This document shows, piece by piece, positions 33,907 through 42,971 of a stretch of 64,000 bases of DNA. A model generated the notes under the pieces. That model saw only the letters and a list, made by a program, of their open reading frames with translations, ran no database searches and had not been told where the DNA came from. Origin of the DNA: Photobacterium sanguinicancri (GTDB lineage Bacteria; Pseudomonadota; Gammaproteobacteria; Enterobacterales; Vibrionaceae). The DNA lies in contig NZ_AP024850.1 in the NCBI RefSeq assembly GCF_024346675.1, positions 1,860,001 through 1,924,000 on the forward strand, read 5' to 3'. Position 1 is the stretch's first letter; each line of letters opens with the position of its first letter. The translations under genes were made by a program, and so were the position numbers.

Positions 33907-35007
33907 TTAAAAGTTAACGATATACCGTGTACTTCGACCGCCAGCATCTGTTTTCTGTAAACAACCCAGTTTAACTAACGCTGCAAGGTGACGAGTTGCA
34001 GTCGGACGGCTGACTTTAGCTACTTTGGTATACTGACTGGCATTAATGCCAATATCAAAATCGCCATCTAGCATTCGGTTCATGACCTTCATTTGCTCGG
34101 TAGTTAATTGCGTTTGATCTATGCGTCGCCAAAAATTTGTTTTTGCGACTGTTTGTTCTATCTCTGCCAGTACATCACAGAAAGTTTGATTCAAAGTTTC
34201 TAAGAACCACGTTAACCAGTCTGTAATATCTAAATCACCCTTTTGGGTAAGCTCTAATATCTCATAATAAGATTTGCGCCTAGCCAGTATACTGACAGAC
34301 ATAGCGTAAAAACGTACTGACTGTTGTTCTGCTTGTGCCAGTGCAAGGTCGGTTAACAATCGCGTGATACGGCCATTACCATCGTCCATTGGGTGAATGG
34401 TAACAAACCAAAGATGGGTGATCGCTGCTCGGATTAACGGGTCTAAAGTGACATTGTCACGCGACTGATTAAACCAAGTAATGAATTGTTCAAGTTCTTG
34501 TTCTAGCTGATGACGCTCTGGTGCTTCAAAATGAATCACAGGCCTATCGATACGACCAGAGACAACCTGCATGGGCGCATCACCGCGTAGCTTGCCCCCT
34601 TCGACTGGGTTAAACATGGTATAGCCTTCAGGGAACAATAAGCGATGCCAATCTAAGATCCGCTCTAGCGTTAATGCGGAATCAAGATTATTGACCGCAT
34701 CGAGCATTATCTCAGCAAGACCATCACTTTGCTCAGATGTTGGGTAAGGCTTGTCTTCTGTCACGCCCAATTTATTGGCCAATGATGAACGAACAGAAAA
34801 CGCATTTAATTTCTCACCTTCAATGGCACTCGAATGAATGATGTTCGCCAATAGCGTATCAAGCATGGCTTGTTGTTCATCTTCGCCTTTAGCTGACACC
34901 TTCCCCAGCAAAACCCCTTGGTTGAATCGGACATCGCGTAATAGCAAAGCTAACTGAGGCTCACGCCAAGTAAAGTTTGGCCATTGTTCTTGCTGCCATA
35001 TCCACAT
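33907..35007 (-). CDS. Fic-family protein (DUF4172-Fic-wHTH), class II
   Basis: The ATG at 35007 (MWIWQQEQW) follows GAGGTGAAAGT; a frame to 35028 is less likely. The 366-residue protein has an N-terminal DUF4172-like domain with the inhibitory motif SSAIEG (59-64), the Fic catalytic motif HPMDDGNGRITR (His205 to Arg216), and a C-terminal winged helix (MNRMLDGDFDIGINASQYTK then ATRHLAALVKLGCLQK). Fic proteins transfer AMP to target hydroxyls; the N-terminal motif holds the enzyme inactive. The DNA-binding-like C-terminus and upstream repeats suggest autoregulation. Confidence 0.88.
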   Translation of the reverse strand: MWIWQQEQWPNFTWREPQLALLLRDVRFNQGVLLGKVSAKGEDEQQAMLDTLLANIIHSSAIEGEKLNAFSVRSSLANKLGVTEDKPYPTSEQSDGLAEIMLDAVNNLDSALTLERILDWHRLLFPEGYTMFNPVEGGKLRGDAPMQVVSGRIDRPVIHFEAPERHQLEQELEQFITWFNQSRDNVTLDPLIRAAITHLWFVTIHPMDDGNGRITRLLTDLALAQAEQQSVRFYAMSVSILARRKSYYEILELTQKGDLDITDWLTWFLETLNQTFCDVLAEIEQTVAKTNFWRRIDQTQLTTEQMKVMNRMLDGDFDIGINASQYTKVAKVSRPTATRHLAALVKLGCLQKTDAGGRSTRYIVNF

Positions 35008-35039
35008 ACTTTCACCTCGATGATGCAATTAAATCCAAC

Positions 35040-35117
35040 ATTCAAATCACATTATGATTCAAATATTCACCACATTCAAATCAAAGTATGATTCAAATAA
35101 TAACGTATTTGAATCAT
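35040..35117. promoter_or_regulatory. Operator-like repeat array upstream of the Fic gene
   Basis: Two 25-base direct copies (35040-35064 and 35074-35098) each hold two ATTCAAAT motifs, in the form ATTCAAATCA ... TATGATTCAAAT, 34 bases apart. A third, inverted element ATTTGAATCAT (35107-35117) makes a perfect 11-base inverted repeat with ATGATTCAAAT (35088-35098). The array lies 33-110 bases upstream of the Fic start and would cover its promoter. Confidence 0.75.
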
Positions 35118-35133
35118 TACCTGGAAATACAAA

Positions 35134-35159
35134 AAAGGCAGAACATAAGTTCTGCCTTT
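35134..35159 (-). terminator. Terminator after terC
   Basis: AAAGGCAGAAC (35134-35144) pairs with GTTCTGCCTTT (35149-35159), loop ATAA. Leftward reading continues into TTTTTT, so it terminates the terC transcript. Confidence 0.8.
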
Positions 35160-35180
35160 CGGAAACAACCAGACTGGTTA

Positions 35181-35954
35181 TTAACGCACAGCGTGAGTCT
35201 TAATAGCCCAACCCGCTTGCTGTGGATACAAACGGTTAATCAATGTTTTACGTTTTCTTTTCAGCAAGATATGGCAACCTTCCATAATCAAACCAAAGGC
35301 CATCGCAAAATACACATACCCTTTGTTTACATGAATAGCAAAGCCTTCAGCCATTAACAAACCACCAAGCAATACCAAGAATAATAATGCTAATGTTTTA
35401 AACCCAGGGTAACGGGTCACACAGTCGTTAATTTTCTCTGCACATAACACCATGACAACAGCAGACGCTAATATCGCGGCGATCATCAAAGGTACTTCAT
35501 CTGTCATACCTACAGCGGTAATCACTGAATCCATCGAGAACACGGCGTCAACTGCGACTATCTGTAATAAGACTAATGCGATACCAGCGCGAACAGTGCT
35601 TGCTGTGTGGCTCTCATCTTGTGTTAACCACATCCACAACTCTTTTAAGCTTTTCGCTAGCAAGAATGCGCCACCTAAAATCATGATCAAGTCACGACCA
35701 GTAAAGGCGCTATTCATCACAGTAAATAATGGTGCGGTCAGTGACATAACCCAACTGATAGAGAACACTAAACCTATGCGCGCTAAAACGGCTAAAGCGA
35801 TACCGAGGTTTCGCGCCAATTTACGCTGGTACGCAGGCAAACGTTCACATAAAACAGAGATAAACACTACATTATCAACGCCTAATACTACCTCTAGGGC
35901 AAATAGAGTCGCTAATATGATCAGTGATTCAGGTTGAAGGAAAAGTTCTAGCAT
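35181..35954 (-). CDS. TerC-family integral membrane protein
   Basis: The 257-residue protein has about seven membrane helices and the TerC motifs ALEVVLGVDNVVFISVLCERLP and AVFSMDSVITAVGM with conserved Asp in helices. Known TerC relatives export manganese or protect against metal stress; tellurite resistance is the historical name. A GGAGTACGC stretch precedes the ATG. It is monocistronic with its own terminator. Confidence 0.88.
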   Translation of the reverse strand: MLELFLQPESLIILATLFALEVVLGVDNVVFISVLCERLPAYQRKLARNLGIALAVLARIGLVFSISWVMSLTAPLFTVMNSAFTGRDLIMILGGAFLLAKSLKELWMWLTQDESHTASTVRAGIALVLLQIVAVDAVFSMDSVITAVGMTDEVPLMIAAILASAVVMVLCAEKINDCVTRYPGFKTLALLFLVLLGGLLMAEGFAIHVNKGYVYFAMAFGLIMEGCHILLKRKRKTLINRLYPQQAGWAIKTHAVR

Positions 35955-36247
35955 GTTGCGTACTCCAAGAAGGTGGAGTAACTAAGGGGTGAGCGACTCG
36001 AGGGGTCGTCCATATATGTATTTAACCTTTTGTTAGAATGAGGCTGTATTTATCCATTTACTGATAAATTCAGCAATCTGATAAGTGTAACTATTTGTAA
36101 CTGCTTAAATGCATAGCGACACACTACTAGCAACCTCTCGCTTTCACCAACTTCAAATTTTTTTGTAATCTGTTAAGTGCGTTTCATATTACACTGAGAA
36201 AGTTATCTATAATCATAAGGTAATATGCATTCTTTCAAGGGATTATC

Positions 36248-36544
36248 ATGCCATACAAAGCACACGATTTAGATTATAAAGGTGAAAGCAGCGGCGTTCA
36301 CAACTGGATGACTCAAGATGGCCACAGTTACTACTGGCACCCTGAGTGGCTACACATTGCTGAAGATCAAACGGGTTTACATGCCAAAGAACAGCTAGAT
36401 GTTAACGCTGGTGAACATGGCACAAAAACGCAGGCTGTTACTGCGATTTTAAAACACCTAAACGATTGGGTTGTTGATAGCTTAGGTAAGCACCAAGAAA
36501 TTGAAGATTTAGCGAAGATATCTGAAAACGAGCTAAAGAAATAA
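36248..36544 (+). CDS. Small soluble protein, 98 aa, unknown
   Basis: Starts MPYKAHDLDYKGESSGVHNW, has an aromatic/His-rich centre (HSYYWHPEWLHIAEDQTG) and an acidic helical end (DLAKISENELKK). No known family recognised. AAGGGATTATC is a usable ribosome site. The IS3 element begins at the base after the stop codon, so the reading frame is intact, but the gene is separated from what looks like its own terminator at 37841. Confidence 0.65.
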   Translation: MPYKAHDLDYKGESSGVHNWMTQDGHSYYWHPEWLHIAEDQTGLHAKEQLDVNAGEHGTKTQAVTAILKHLNDWVVDSLGKHQEIEDLAKISENELKK

Positions 36545-36578
36545 TGACCCGTCCTGATATGGGTTGACACTTGATTGA

Positions 36579-37385
36579 CTAAAACGCTCGATGTATTTCA
36601 TCGGGCGTTTTGTATTTTAGAGCTGTGTGAGGCCTATATTCATTATAGATTTTTACTGATTCGGCGACCATTTTCTTTGCTTCATCTAAATCATTCGGCT
36701 TATTCAACAGATACTCCATCTTCAGTATTCCGTTGATCCTCTCTGCCAACGCATTCTGATAACAGTCATAGCCATCAGTCATTGAGCAAGATACATCATA
36801 CTGTCGATGCAACTCTTGGTATTCAACAGAGCAGTACTGAACACCTCGATCTGAGTGATGAACAAGCTCACCTGTATTCTTCCGCTCTTTCAACGCGTTT
36901 AAAAAGGCCTGCTTGACCGTGCGAGCTTTCATATCATCACCTATGTGATAGCCCACGATTTTTCTTGAGTAAGCGTCCGTCACTAAACTGAGATAAGTAC
37001 TACCACGTCGCGTTGCTAGATAAGTAATATCGGCAACCCATAATTGCTCTGGTCTTTCCGGTATTAAGCCTTCTTTGATTCGATTTGGATGGCAGTAAAA
37101 GCGATGATTACTGTTTGTGGTTCGATGATAAGCCCTTCGATTTTGCACTAATAATCGATTCATTCTCAACAGAGAGAATAAGCGGTCTCGCCCGATTTCA
37201 ATATCGTTCTGAGCAAGTAAATACTTGATCTTACGAGTCCCTATACGAGGGTGCATCATCCTTTGATCCTTCACGAAACCGAGTACTGATTCATCTTTCT
37301 TTGTTTGATGAATTTCTGCAACACAGCGCTTGTAGAAGGCTTGTCGTGTAATACCTATGAAGTGACAAGCTTTAGTGACGGTCAA
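36579..37385 (-). CDS. IS3-family transposase OrfB (DDE catalytic domain)
   Basis: The 268-residue frame carries an HTH_21-like segment (VLGFVKDQRMMHPRIGTRK) and the rve integrase core with the acidic triad: Asp in VADITYLATRRG, Asp in HHSDRGVQYCS and Glu in LAERINGILKMEYL. It begins with a TTG overlapping the OrfA stop (GTTGAC); the frame is open upstream across the AAAAAA run, so it is probably made mostly as an OrfA-OrfB fusion by -1 frameshifting. Confidence 0.92.
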   Translation of the reverse strand: MTVTKACHFIGITRQAFYKRCVAEIHQTKKDESVLGFVKDQRMMHPRIGTRKIKYLLAQNDIEIGRDRLFSLLRMNRLLVQNRRAYHRTTNSNHRFYCHPNRIKEGLIPERPEQLWVADITYLATRRGSTYLSLVTDAYSRKIVGYHIGDDMKARTVKQAFLNALKERKNTGELVHHSDRGVQYCSVEYQELHRQYDVSCSMTDGYDCYQNALAERINGILKMEYLLNKPNDLDEAKKMVAESVKIYNEYRPHTALKYKTPDEIHRAF

Positions 37386-37801
37386 CTTTCTGACCGTTTT
37401 TTCCTTAATAACTCGGCCTTGCGCTTCTTTGAGATTCGGACACCGAAATCTCGATCCATGACTTTTACTACCGCTTCAAAGAACTCAGCTTTGAGCTGAG
37501 TCTCTTCCAATTGCTGCTCGAGTTCTTTGATTCGTTGCTCTGGGGTTTGAGTTGAGGAAGGGTTTGACATAGTCGCTCCTAACGCTCTCGATTGTTCTAT
37601 TCCTTTAGACCAATCTAGTTGACCATGTTTGCGAAGCCAAACTAAAACGGTAGAGCGACCTTGGATCCCATAACGCTCTTGAGCTTGCTTATAAGTCATT
37701 TCGCCTTTTTCAACTTGGCTTACGACTGCCAATTTAAAGGCAAGAGAATAATCTCGTTGAGTACGTCTACTTGTTGTTTTCATGACACTCTCCAATTTCA
37801 T
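37382..37801 (-). CDS. IS3-family transposase OrfA (HTH)
   Basis: The 139-residue frame has the IS3 OrfA helix-turn-helix (LAFKLAVVSQVEKGEMTYKQ, AQERYGIQGRSTVLVWLRKHG) and a leucine-zipper region (EQRIKELEQQLEETQLKAEF). An AAAAAA run at 37397-37402, close to the end, is the likely -1 slip site: after it the OrfB frame is open and joins the catalytic domain. The start could also be six codons further in (MKTTSRR). Confidence 0.9.
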   Translation of the reverse strand: MKLESVMKTTSRRTQRDYSLAFKLAVVSQVEKGEMTYKQAQERYGIQGRSTVLVWLRKHGQLDWSKGIEQSRALGATMSNPSSTQTPEQRIKELEQQLEETQLKAEFFEAVVKVMDRDFGVRISKKRKAELLRKKRSES

Positions 37802-37840
37802 GTTGGAAATGTGTCAACCATATTTAGGACGGTACATAAT

Positions 37841-37872
37841 AAAAAAAGAGAGCTTTCAAAGCTCTCTTTTTT
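37841..37872. terminator. Terminator right of the IS element
   Basis: AAAGAGAGCTT pairs with AAGCTCTCTTT, flanked by an A run and a T run. In the uninterrupted chromosome it would have stood directly after the stop codon of the 36248-36544 gene; it can also serve the convergent pepT. Confidence 0.8.
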
Positions 37873-37910
37873 CTATGTGTAATACCAATTTAAACTATTG
37901 AATCAATAGT

Positions 37911-39143
37911 TTACTTGCTGTATTTGCTTGCCGTTGTTTGAACTAGCTGAACAATCACTTTAACCGCTAATTCCATGCCTTCAATCGTAATAAACTCATG
38001 AATACCGTGGAAGTTATAACCGCCAGTGAAAATATTCGGGCAAGGTAGACCTTTAAATGACAAACGTGCGCCATCGGTGCCGCCGCGAATCGGTTTAATG
38101 TCAGGCTTAACATCACACGCAATCATTGCTTCTTTTGCGTATTCAATGATGTGTGGATGTGGCTCTACCATTTCACGCATGTTGTAGTAGCTATCTGTTA
38201 ATTGCAGCTCTACGCGGCCTTTTGTTAAACGGCTGTTTAGCTCGTCCACCTTTTGCTGCATGAACGCTTTACGCTGCTTTAATCCTTCACGATCAAAGTC
38301 GCGAATAATGTAGCCTAATTCTGTTTTAGCAACTGCAGGTTCCATTGATTTCAAATGGTAAAAACCTTCGTACCCTTCTGTGCACTCTGGCGTTTCTTCT
38401 GCTGGCATCATTAACTGGAATTGCGCTGCGATATTCATCGCATTAACCATTTTGCCTTTTGCCGTACCTGGGTGAACGTTAACGCCATGGCAAATTACAT
38501 CTGCCGAAGTTGCGTTAAAGTTCTCGTACTCTAGTTCACCAATTGGACCGCCATCAATAGTGTAAGCCCATTCAGCATTGAATTTTTCAACGTCAAAAAG
38601 GTTTGCGCCACGACCAATTTCTTCATCAGGTGTGAAACCAATGCAAATATCACCATGTGGAATACTTGGGTTCGCTTTCAGATGAGCAATCGCCGTAATG
38701 ATTTCAGCAACGCCAGCTTTATTGTCCGCACCAAGAAGCGTAGTACCATCTGTTGTGATGATATTGTGACCATGTAACTTATTTAGGTCTGGGTACTGAA
38801 TAGGAGAAAGCACTTCATCGCCAATGCCTAAAGCGATATCGCCACCTTTGTAATCTTCAACGATCTGTGGCTTAACATCTTTACCAGATGCATCAGGTGC
38901 TGTATCCATGTGAGCAATAAAGCCAATTGCTGGCACTGGGAAATCAACATTTGATGGTAAGCGTGCCATTAAGTAACCGTGTTCGTCTAAGGTTACATCG
39001 CAAAGCTCTAGCTCTTCTAGTTCACGCTTTAATTGCTCAGCAAGCACTAGTTGGCAAGCCGTACTTGGGCAGTGCGCAACTGAAGGGTTAGATTGAGTTT
39101 CAAAGCTAACGTATCGTAAAAAACGCTCAATTAATTTATCCAT
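37911..39143 (-). CDS. pepT: Peptidase T (tripeptide aminopeptidase)
   Basis: Zinc-dependent M20-family enzyme releasing the N-terminal residue of tripeptides in the cytoplasm. The 410-residue protein has the first metal motif [10 protein letters not shown], the bridging Asp in LLGADNKAG, the catalytic pair [10 protein letters not shown] and the later [13 protein letters not shown] and YNFHGIHEF. Length and motifs agree with E. coli PepT. FNR regulates pepT in enterobacteria; no FNR box was recognised upstream here. Confidence 0.95.
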   Translation of the reverse strand: MDKLIERFLRYVSFETQSNPSVAHCPSTACQLVLAEQLKRELEELELCDVTLDEHGYLMARLPSNVDFPVPAIGFIAHMDTAPDASGKDVKPQIVEDYKGGDIALGIGDEVLSPIQYPDLNKLHGHNIITTDGTTLLGADNKAGVAEIITAIAHLKANPSIPHGDICIGFTPDEEIGRGANLFDVEKFNAEWAYTIDGGPIGELEYENFNATSADVICHGVNVHPGTAKGKMVNAMNIAAQFQLMMPAEETPECTEGYEGFYHLKSMEPAVAKTELGYIIRDFDREGLKQRKAFMQQKVDELNSRLTKGRVELQLTDSYYNMREMVEPHPHIIEYAKEAMIACDVKPDIKPIRGGTDGARLSFKGLPCPNIFTGGYNFHGIHEFITIEGMELAVKVIVQLVQTTASKYSK

Positions 39144-39367
39144 GTCCCGCTCTTATGTTTCAATATGTATCAGAATTCGAAGTGACCATACTAAAACTTA
39201 AGTAAATATGAACATTGAGATGTGTCAGTTTTATATAAAAAAAACCTGCAAAAATTAAACACAGAGCACACTTTAAATAAAAAGTTCTTATTGATTAATG
39301 TGTTACACCATATTTGCGCGCATTAAAATTCGCATAAATATGCACCTTTTTAATATTTAGTCCGATA

Positions 39368-40624
39368 TTAGAACGCTATTCCGGTTTTACTGACATTTTG
39401 AAGATGTAAAATTACATCATCAGTAGTGACTGTCGGATCGTTAAAAAATCGGAATAACTCATTAAGAGCCGCTTTTTGAATGAGTGGACTCACCGCCATC
39501 GAATCAACAATACTCGGCATAACATTACCCGTCTGGATCGCTTGCTGAAGATCTTGTTGTGACTTGACTGCACATTGGTTATAGCCTGTTAACTCGATGT
39601 CTTTTCGTGTGGGAATTGAGCCTTTTTTAAGATTAAAGTCATGTAGAAACTGCTTGCTTGATAATATACCCGCAACCTTCAACGCTTCTGTTTCAGAAAG
39701 CTGCGCACTATTAAAGAAGGCAAAGCTGTCAATGTTATAAAGAAAGCTCGCAGTCTTGGATGGCGTTGGATAACAAGAAATAGAATCAGGGAACTCCCCT
39801 GTTGTTGACATTAACTCACCGGCTACCCAATCACCTGAAATCTGGAACACGCTGTCACCGCGTAGCAATGACTGCGATGCTTGATCCCAGCGTTGCTCTA
39901 TTAGCTTACCTCCAATAATATTGCTGATCTGACGAAACTTGCTAAGTGCCTCATAGGTTGATGGGCTACTTAGCGCGTCAGCATCGAGTTCAATAAACGC
40001 TTTTTGATAAAACGCCTGTCCACCGATACTAAAGGCTATGTTTTCAAATAACTGCCCTACCTGCCAAGGTTCGTTCCCTATGGCTAGTGGCATGACTCCT
40101 TTTTGTTTCAGTGCGTTAAATACCGTAATCAATTGTTCCCATGTTTGTGGCACTGTTTGTTGATATTCAGCGAGCTTATTGTGGTTAACCCACATCCAGT
40201 TTAAACGGTGAACGGTGACAGGTATCGCGTAATAGTCACCGTTGTATTGCTGAATAGAGCGAACAAATGGGTATAAAGTCTCTTCCCACTGCTGTTCTTT
40301 AGCCAGTGAAGTCAGCGGATGTAAAAAACCTAAGGTCGCCCATGCTTTGATCGCAGGGCCTTCTATCTGTGCTAACTCAGGTGGATTGCCAGCAATAGCA
40401 CGGGCTTGGAGAATTGATTTTGCTGGCGTACCTCCACCTCCCCGTACTGGCACATCTACAACTTTAATCTGGTGCTTTGCTAACTCGGTTTTCACCAAAT
40501 TTGCCGATTGCACTTCCCCAGTAGATGTCCACCAATGTAAAAAATGCAGCTCTTGTTGGCCTTGTGCAGATGCAGCTAATAATGAACTAGAATACAAGCC
40601 TGCGAGTAATATCAGCTTCTTCAT
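39368..40624 (-). CDS. Glucose-type ABC sugar-binding protein without transporter genes
   Basis: Family 1 periplasmic sugar-binding protein. The ATG at 40624 (MKKLILLAG) gives 418 residues with a signal peptide ending near LLAASAQG; the longer frame to 40663 lies inside the kinase gene. HFLHWWTSTGE, VRGGGGTPAKSILQARA, PVTVHRLNWMWVN and QISGDWVAGE closely follow Pseudomonas GltB-type glucose binders. It overlaps the histidine kinase stop region by four bases. No permease or ATPase genes are present, so it is probably a sensor partner of the kinase, not a transporter part. Confidence 0.82.
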   Translation of the reverse strand: MKKLILLAGLYSSSLLAASAQGQQELHFLHWWTSTGEVQSANLVKTELAKHQIKVVDVPVRGGGGTPAKSILQARAIAGNPPELAQIEGPAIKAWATLGFLHPLTSLAKEQQWEETLYPFVRSIQQYNGDYYAIPVTVHRLNWMWVNHNKLAEYQQTVPQTWEQLITVFNALKQKGVMPLAIGNEPWQVGQLFENIAFSIGGQAFYQKAFIELDADALSSPSTYEALSKFRQISNIIGGKLIEQRWDQASQSLLRGDSVFQISGDWVAGELMSTTGEFPDSISCYPTPSKTASFLYNIDSFAFFNSAQLSETEALKVAGILSSKQFLHDFNLKKGSIPTRKDIELTGYNQCAVKSQQDLQQAIQTGNVMPSIVDSMAVSPLIQKAALNELFRFFNDPTVTTDDVILHLQNVSKTGIAF

Positions 40625-42060
40625 ATTTTTCTCGGTAATGCTATTTGCACTTCTAAGCCACATTCATGGTGATTACGAATACGTAAATCACCGCCCTGTG
40701 AACGCGCAATACTTCTTGAAATTGTTAACCCTAACCCCGACCCAGCCAGATCTTTACGACCAGCACGATAGTACGGCTCAAATGCTTTTTCTATTTGCTG
40801 CTGCGTTAAGCCATCACCATAATCACGAATAACAATCAGCACACTTTCTGGTGTTGATTCTGTATCAATATCAACGACTACGTGATCACCGTAACGCACC
40901 CCATTATCGATAATGTTTGTAATGCAGCGTTTAAGCGTAACTGGCTTAACAAGGTAATAAACTGATGACTGTGCTTGTATCTCCACTTGTATAATTTCGT
41001 GGTTATAGTCTTCAGCGCAGTCAAGCAACAACTGCTTAAGATCGACCTCTATTGGCATCTCGTGTGTATCAGTGTCTTTCATGCAACGTAATGCGCCATG
41101 TAACATGGTGTCCATTTCATTGAGTAACTTTTCGAAACGCAGTTTGGCATTCTCATCATCAAGCATTTCTGTTCTGAATTTCAAACACGCGAGTGGTGTT
41201 TTTAAATCATGTGAAATCGCACTGAATAACATGTCGCGATCGGCCATGTACGCTTGAATTCGACGGTTCATTTTATTAAAAGCATGAATTGCAGCTTGCG
41301 TTTCATTACTACCTTCTTCTTTTAGCTCGGTAATGTGAAATGTTGACCCCATTAAGGTTGCTGATTTTGCGAGTGCTTTTATTGGTCGAAACTCTCGTTG
41401 TAGCAATAATGTGGTACAAATCATCAGCAATACTGTCGTGATTGCTAAGAAAAGCAACTGGCGATGGTCAATGAACTGGGTTGTTAGTGCAGAAAAAGAA
41501 AGGGGGATCACTGACGCGATATAAAACCACTCTCCTTTTGCCATTTCGATTTGAACAACAACGATGGGTAAATCCAGCTCACTTAATGACAATCCATACT
41601 TGCTCCAAATAACAGGCAGCTCAGTGAGCTTTACGCCACTATTAAATAATTTGATGTCTTCTCGTCGAGTGATCGATACCTGAATGTTAGAATGATGCGG
41701 TAACGTTTCTTTTAAGGCTACTTCAGTGAAATCGCTGAGCCAAGGTGCAAACGTTAATGAGTCTAAGTTTTCAATATCTAGCAAGGTGTTATTGATGGAA
41801 ATAAAGAATCGAGTCCCACCGGCTTCTCTGAGTTGATTTAGAATTAAGTGTCGATAATTAATGGGTAAAGATTGAAAGTAAGAAAAAGTATCAGTAATAG
41901 AGCTTGATAAACTGGTTAACGTATCCTTCGCGGTTTCTTCTTTATCTAATTTGCTGGCATAGAACCAAATAGCCCCTGCAACTAATTCTGCTACCGTAAT
42001 AATAACCAGCAATGCGACACTAAATCGAAAGGTAATCGACTTAAAATAAGATGATTTCAT
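40621..42060 (-). CDS. Membrane sensor histidine kinase of the sugar-binding locus
   Basis: The ATG at 42060 (MKSSYFKSI) is chosen; a TTG at 42081 is possible. The 479-residue protein has a membrane helix near the N-terminus (FSVALLVIITVAELVAGAIW), a periplasmic domain of about 150 residues, a second helix (LLFLAITTVLLMICTTLLL), a HAMP region, HisKA with SAISHDLKTPLACLKFR, and HATPase with ITNIIDNGVRYG and GSGLGLTISRS. Stop overlaps the binding-protein start. It resembles GtrS/EnvZ-type kinases and probably reads the loaded binding protein in the periplasm. Confidence 0.88.
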   Translation of the reverse strand: MKSSYFKSITFRFSVALLVIITVAELVAGAIWFYASKLDKEETAKDTLTSLSSSITDTFSYFQSLPINYRHLILNQLREAGGTRFFISINNTLLDIENLDSLTFAPWLSDFTEVALKETLPHHSNIQVSITRREDIKLFNSGVKLTELPVIWSKYGLSLSELDLPIVVVQIEMAKGEWFYIASVIPLSFSALTTQFIDHRQLLFLAITTVLLMICTTLLLQREFRPIKALAKSATLMGSTFHITELKEEGSNETQAAIHAFNKMNRRIQAYMADRDMLFSAISHDLKTPLACLKFRTEMLDDENAKLRFEKLLNEMDTMLHGALRCMKDTDTHEMPIEVDLKQLLLDCAEDYNHEIIQVEIQAQSSVYYLVKPVTLKRCITNIIDNGVRYGDHVVVDIDTESTPESVLIVIRDYGDGLTQQQIEKAFEPYYRAGRKDLAGSGLGLTISRSIARSQGGDLRIRNHHECGLEVQIALPRKI

Positions 42061-42086
42061 TTTAAATTGTCTTATTTTCAATCAAA

Positions 42087-42791
42087 TTAAACATCCTGAA
42101 TATCGTCAACGGCAAACATATAACCTTTGTTACGTATGCTGACAATAATCGAACGTTCAATATCGTGAAGGTGTTTACGAAGGCGGCTCATTTGCACATC
42201 GATACCGCGCTCAAAAGGATCGGCATCTCGCCCCCACAAACACTGAGCAATATCATCACGGCTCAATAACTTATTGGGGTTTTGTAACATCATCAGCAAT
42301 AAAGAGTAATCGGAGCCTGATAATTTGATGCTATCGCCAGCGATATGATTAAGCTGACGTTTTACTGTGTCAAAAGACCAATCAAGAAAGCGTATTTTAC
42401 GATTAAGGGGAATATCAGAGGTAAATTGAGTACGGCGTAACAAAGCTTTAATTCTAGCTAGTAGCTCGCGAGGACTGAATGTTTTGGTTATGTAGTCATC
42501 TGCGCCAATCTCTAGCCCTGCAATCCGATCGATTTCATCTGTTACTGCGGTCAGCATAATTATAGGCACATGAGACGTTAGCCTAATTTTACCACATAGA
42601 GTGAGACCATCATCCCCTGGCAACATAATATCTAAAATGATGAGGTTCATTTCATGTTGATTTAACTGTTTCCACATTTCATCACCGTCCTCAGCGACAA
42701 ATACACAGAAACCAGCACGAGTAAGATATTCGCTTAAAGCATCTCTAATTTCTTCATTGTCATCGACAACTAATATTGATTTGCTTTCCAT
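42087..42791 (-). CDS. OmpR/PhoB-family response regulator
   Basis: The 234-residue protein has a receiver with the acidic pair in VVDDNEE, phospho-Asp54 in IILDIMLPGDDG, Thr in MLTAV and Lys in YITKTFSPREL, then an OmpR-type winged helix (LSRDDIAQCLWGRD, DVQMSRLRKHL, IRNKGYMFA). The normal K-P-F at the switch Lys reads K-T-F. First gene of the operon with the kinase and binding protein, divergent from ptsG. Confidence 0.92.
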   Translation of the reverse strand: MESKSILVVDDNEEIRDALSEYLTRAGFCVFVAEDGDEMWKQLNQHEMNLIILDIMLPGDDGLTLCGKIRLTSHVPIIMLTAVTDEIDRIAGLEIGADDYITKTFSPRELLARIKALLRRTQFTSDIPLNRKIRFLDWSFDTVKRQLNHIAGDSIKLSGSDYSLLLMMLQNPNKLLSRDDIAQCLWGRDADPFERGIDVQMSRLRKHLHDIERSIIVSIRNKGYMFAVDDIQDV

Positions 42792-42871
42792 TTACTTTCA
42801 CGACCTCTCACTTTTATATAGAAACATTATATCGACTGCACTTATTGATAGCGAGATATACGCAGCACTGA

Positions 42872-42893
42872 TTTGTAAGCGTTCTATTACAAA
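42872..42893. promoter_or_regulatory. Palindrome between the response regulator and ptsG
   Basis: TTTGTAA (42872-42878) and TTACAAA (42887-42893) form a perfect 7-base inverted repeat with an 8-base spacer, about 80 bases from both divergent start codons. Candidate operator for the adjacent regulator or another factor; the motif is not a CRP site. Confidence 0.5.
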
Positions 42894-42971
42894 CGGATAA
42901 TGATATTTAACCTTCGCTCGAAAATATTTCGTTAATGTAGGTGCTGAATTAAACATATAAGGAATGTACCT

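Larger units (their letters stand above)
36545..37836 (-). mobile_element. Complete IS3-family insertion sequence, 1292 bp
   Basis: Terminal inverted repeats at 36545-36570 and 37811-37836 agree over most of 26 bases (both contain CCGTCCT and end GGTTGACAC or GTTGACAC inward). A 3-base target repeat TAA flanks the element (36542-36544 and 37837-37839). Two overlapping transposase frames lie inside on the - strand. Ends, target repeat and both frames look intact, so the element may be active. Confidence 0.9.

Noticed and set aside
35452-35937. + strand open frame of 161 codons
   Set aside because: Shadow of the terC gene on the opposite strand.
40347-40832. 161-codon + strand frame
   Set aside because: Antisense of the binding-protein and kinase genes, which have clear family motifs.
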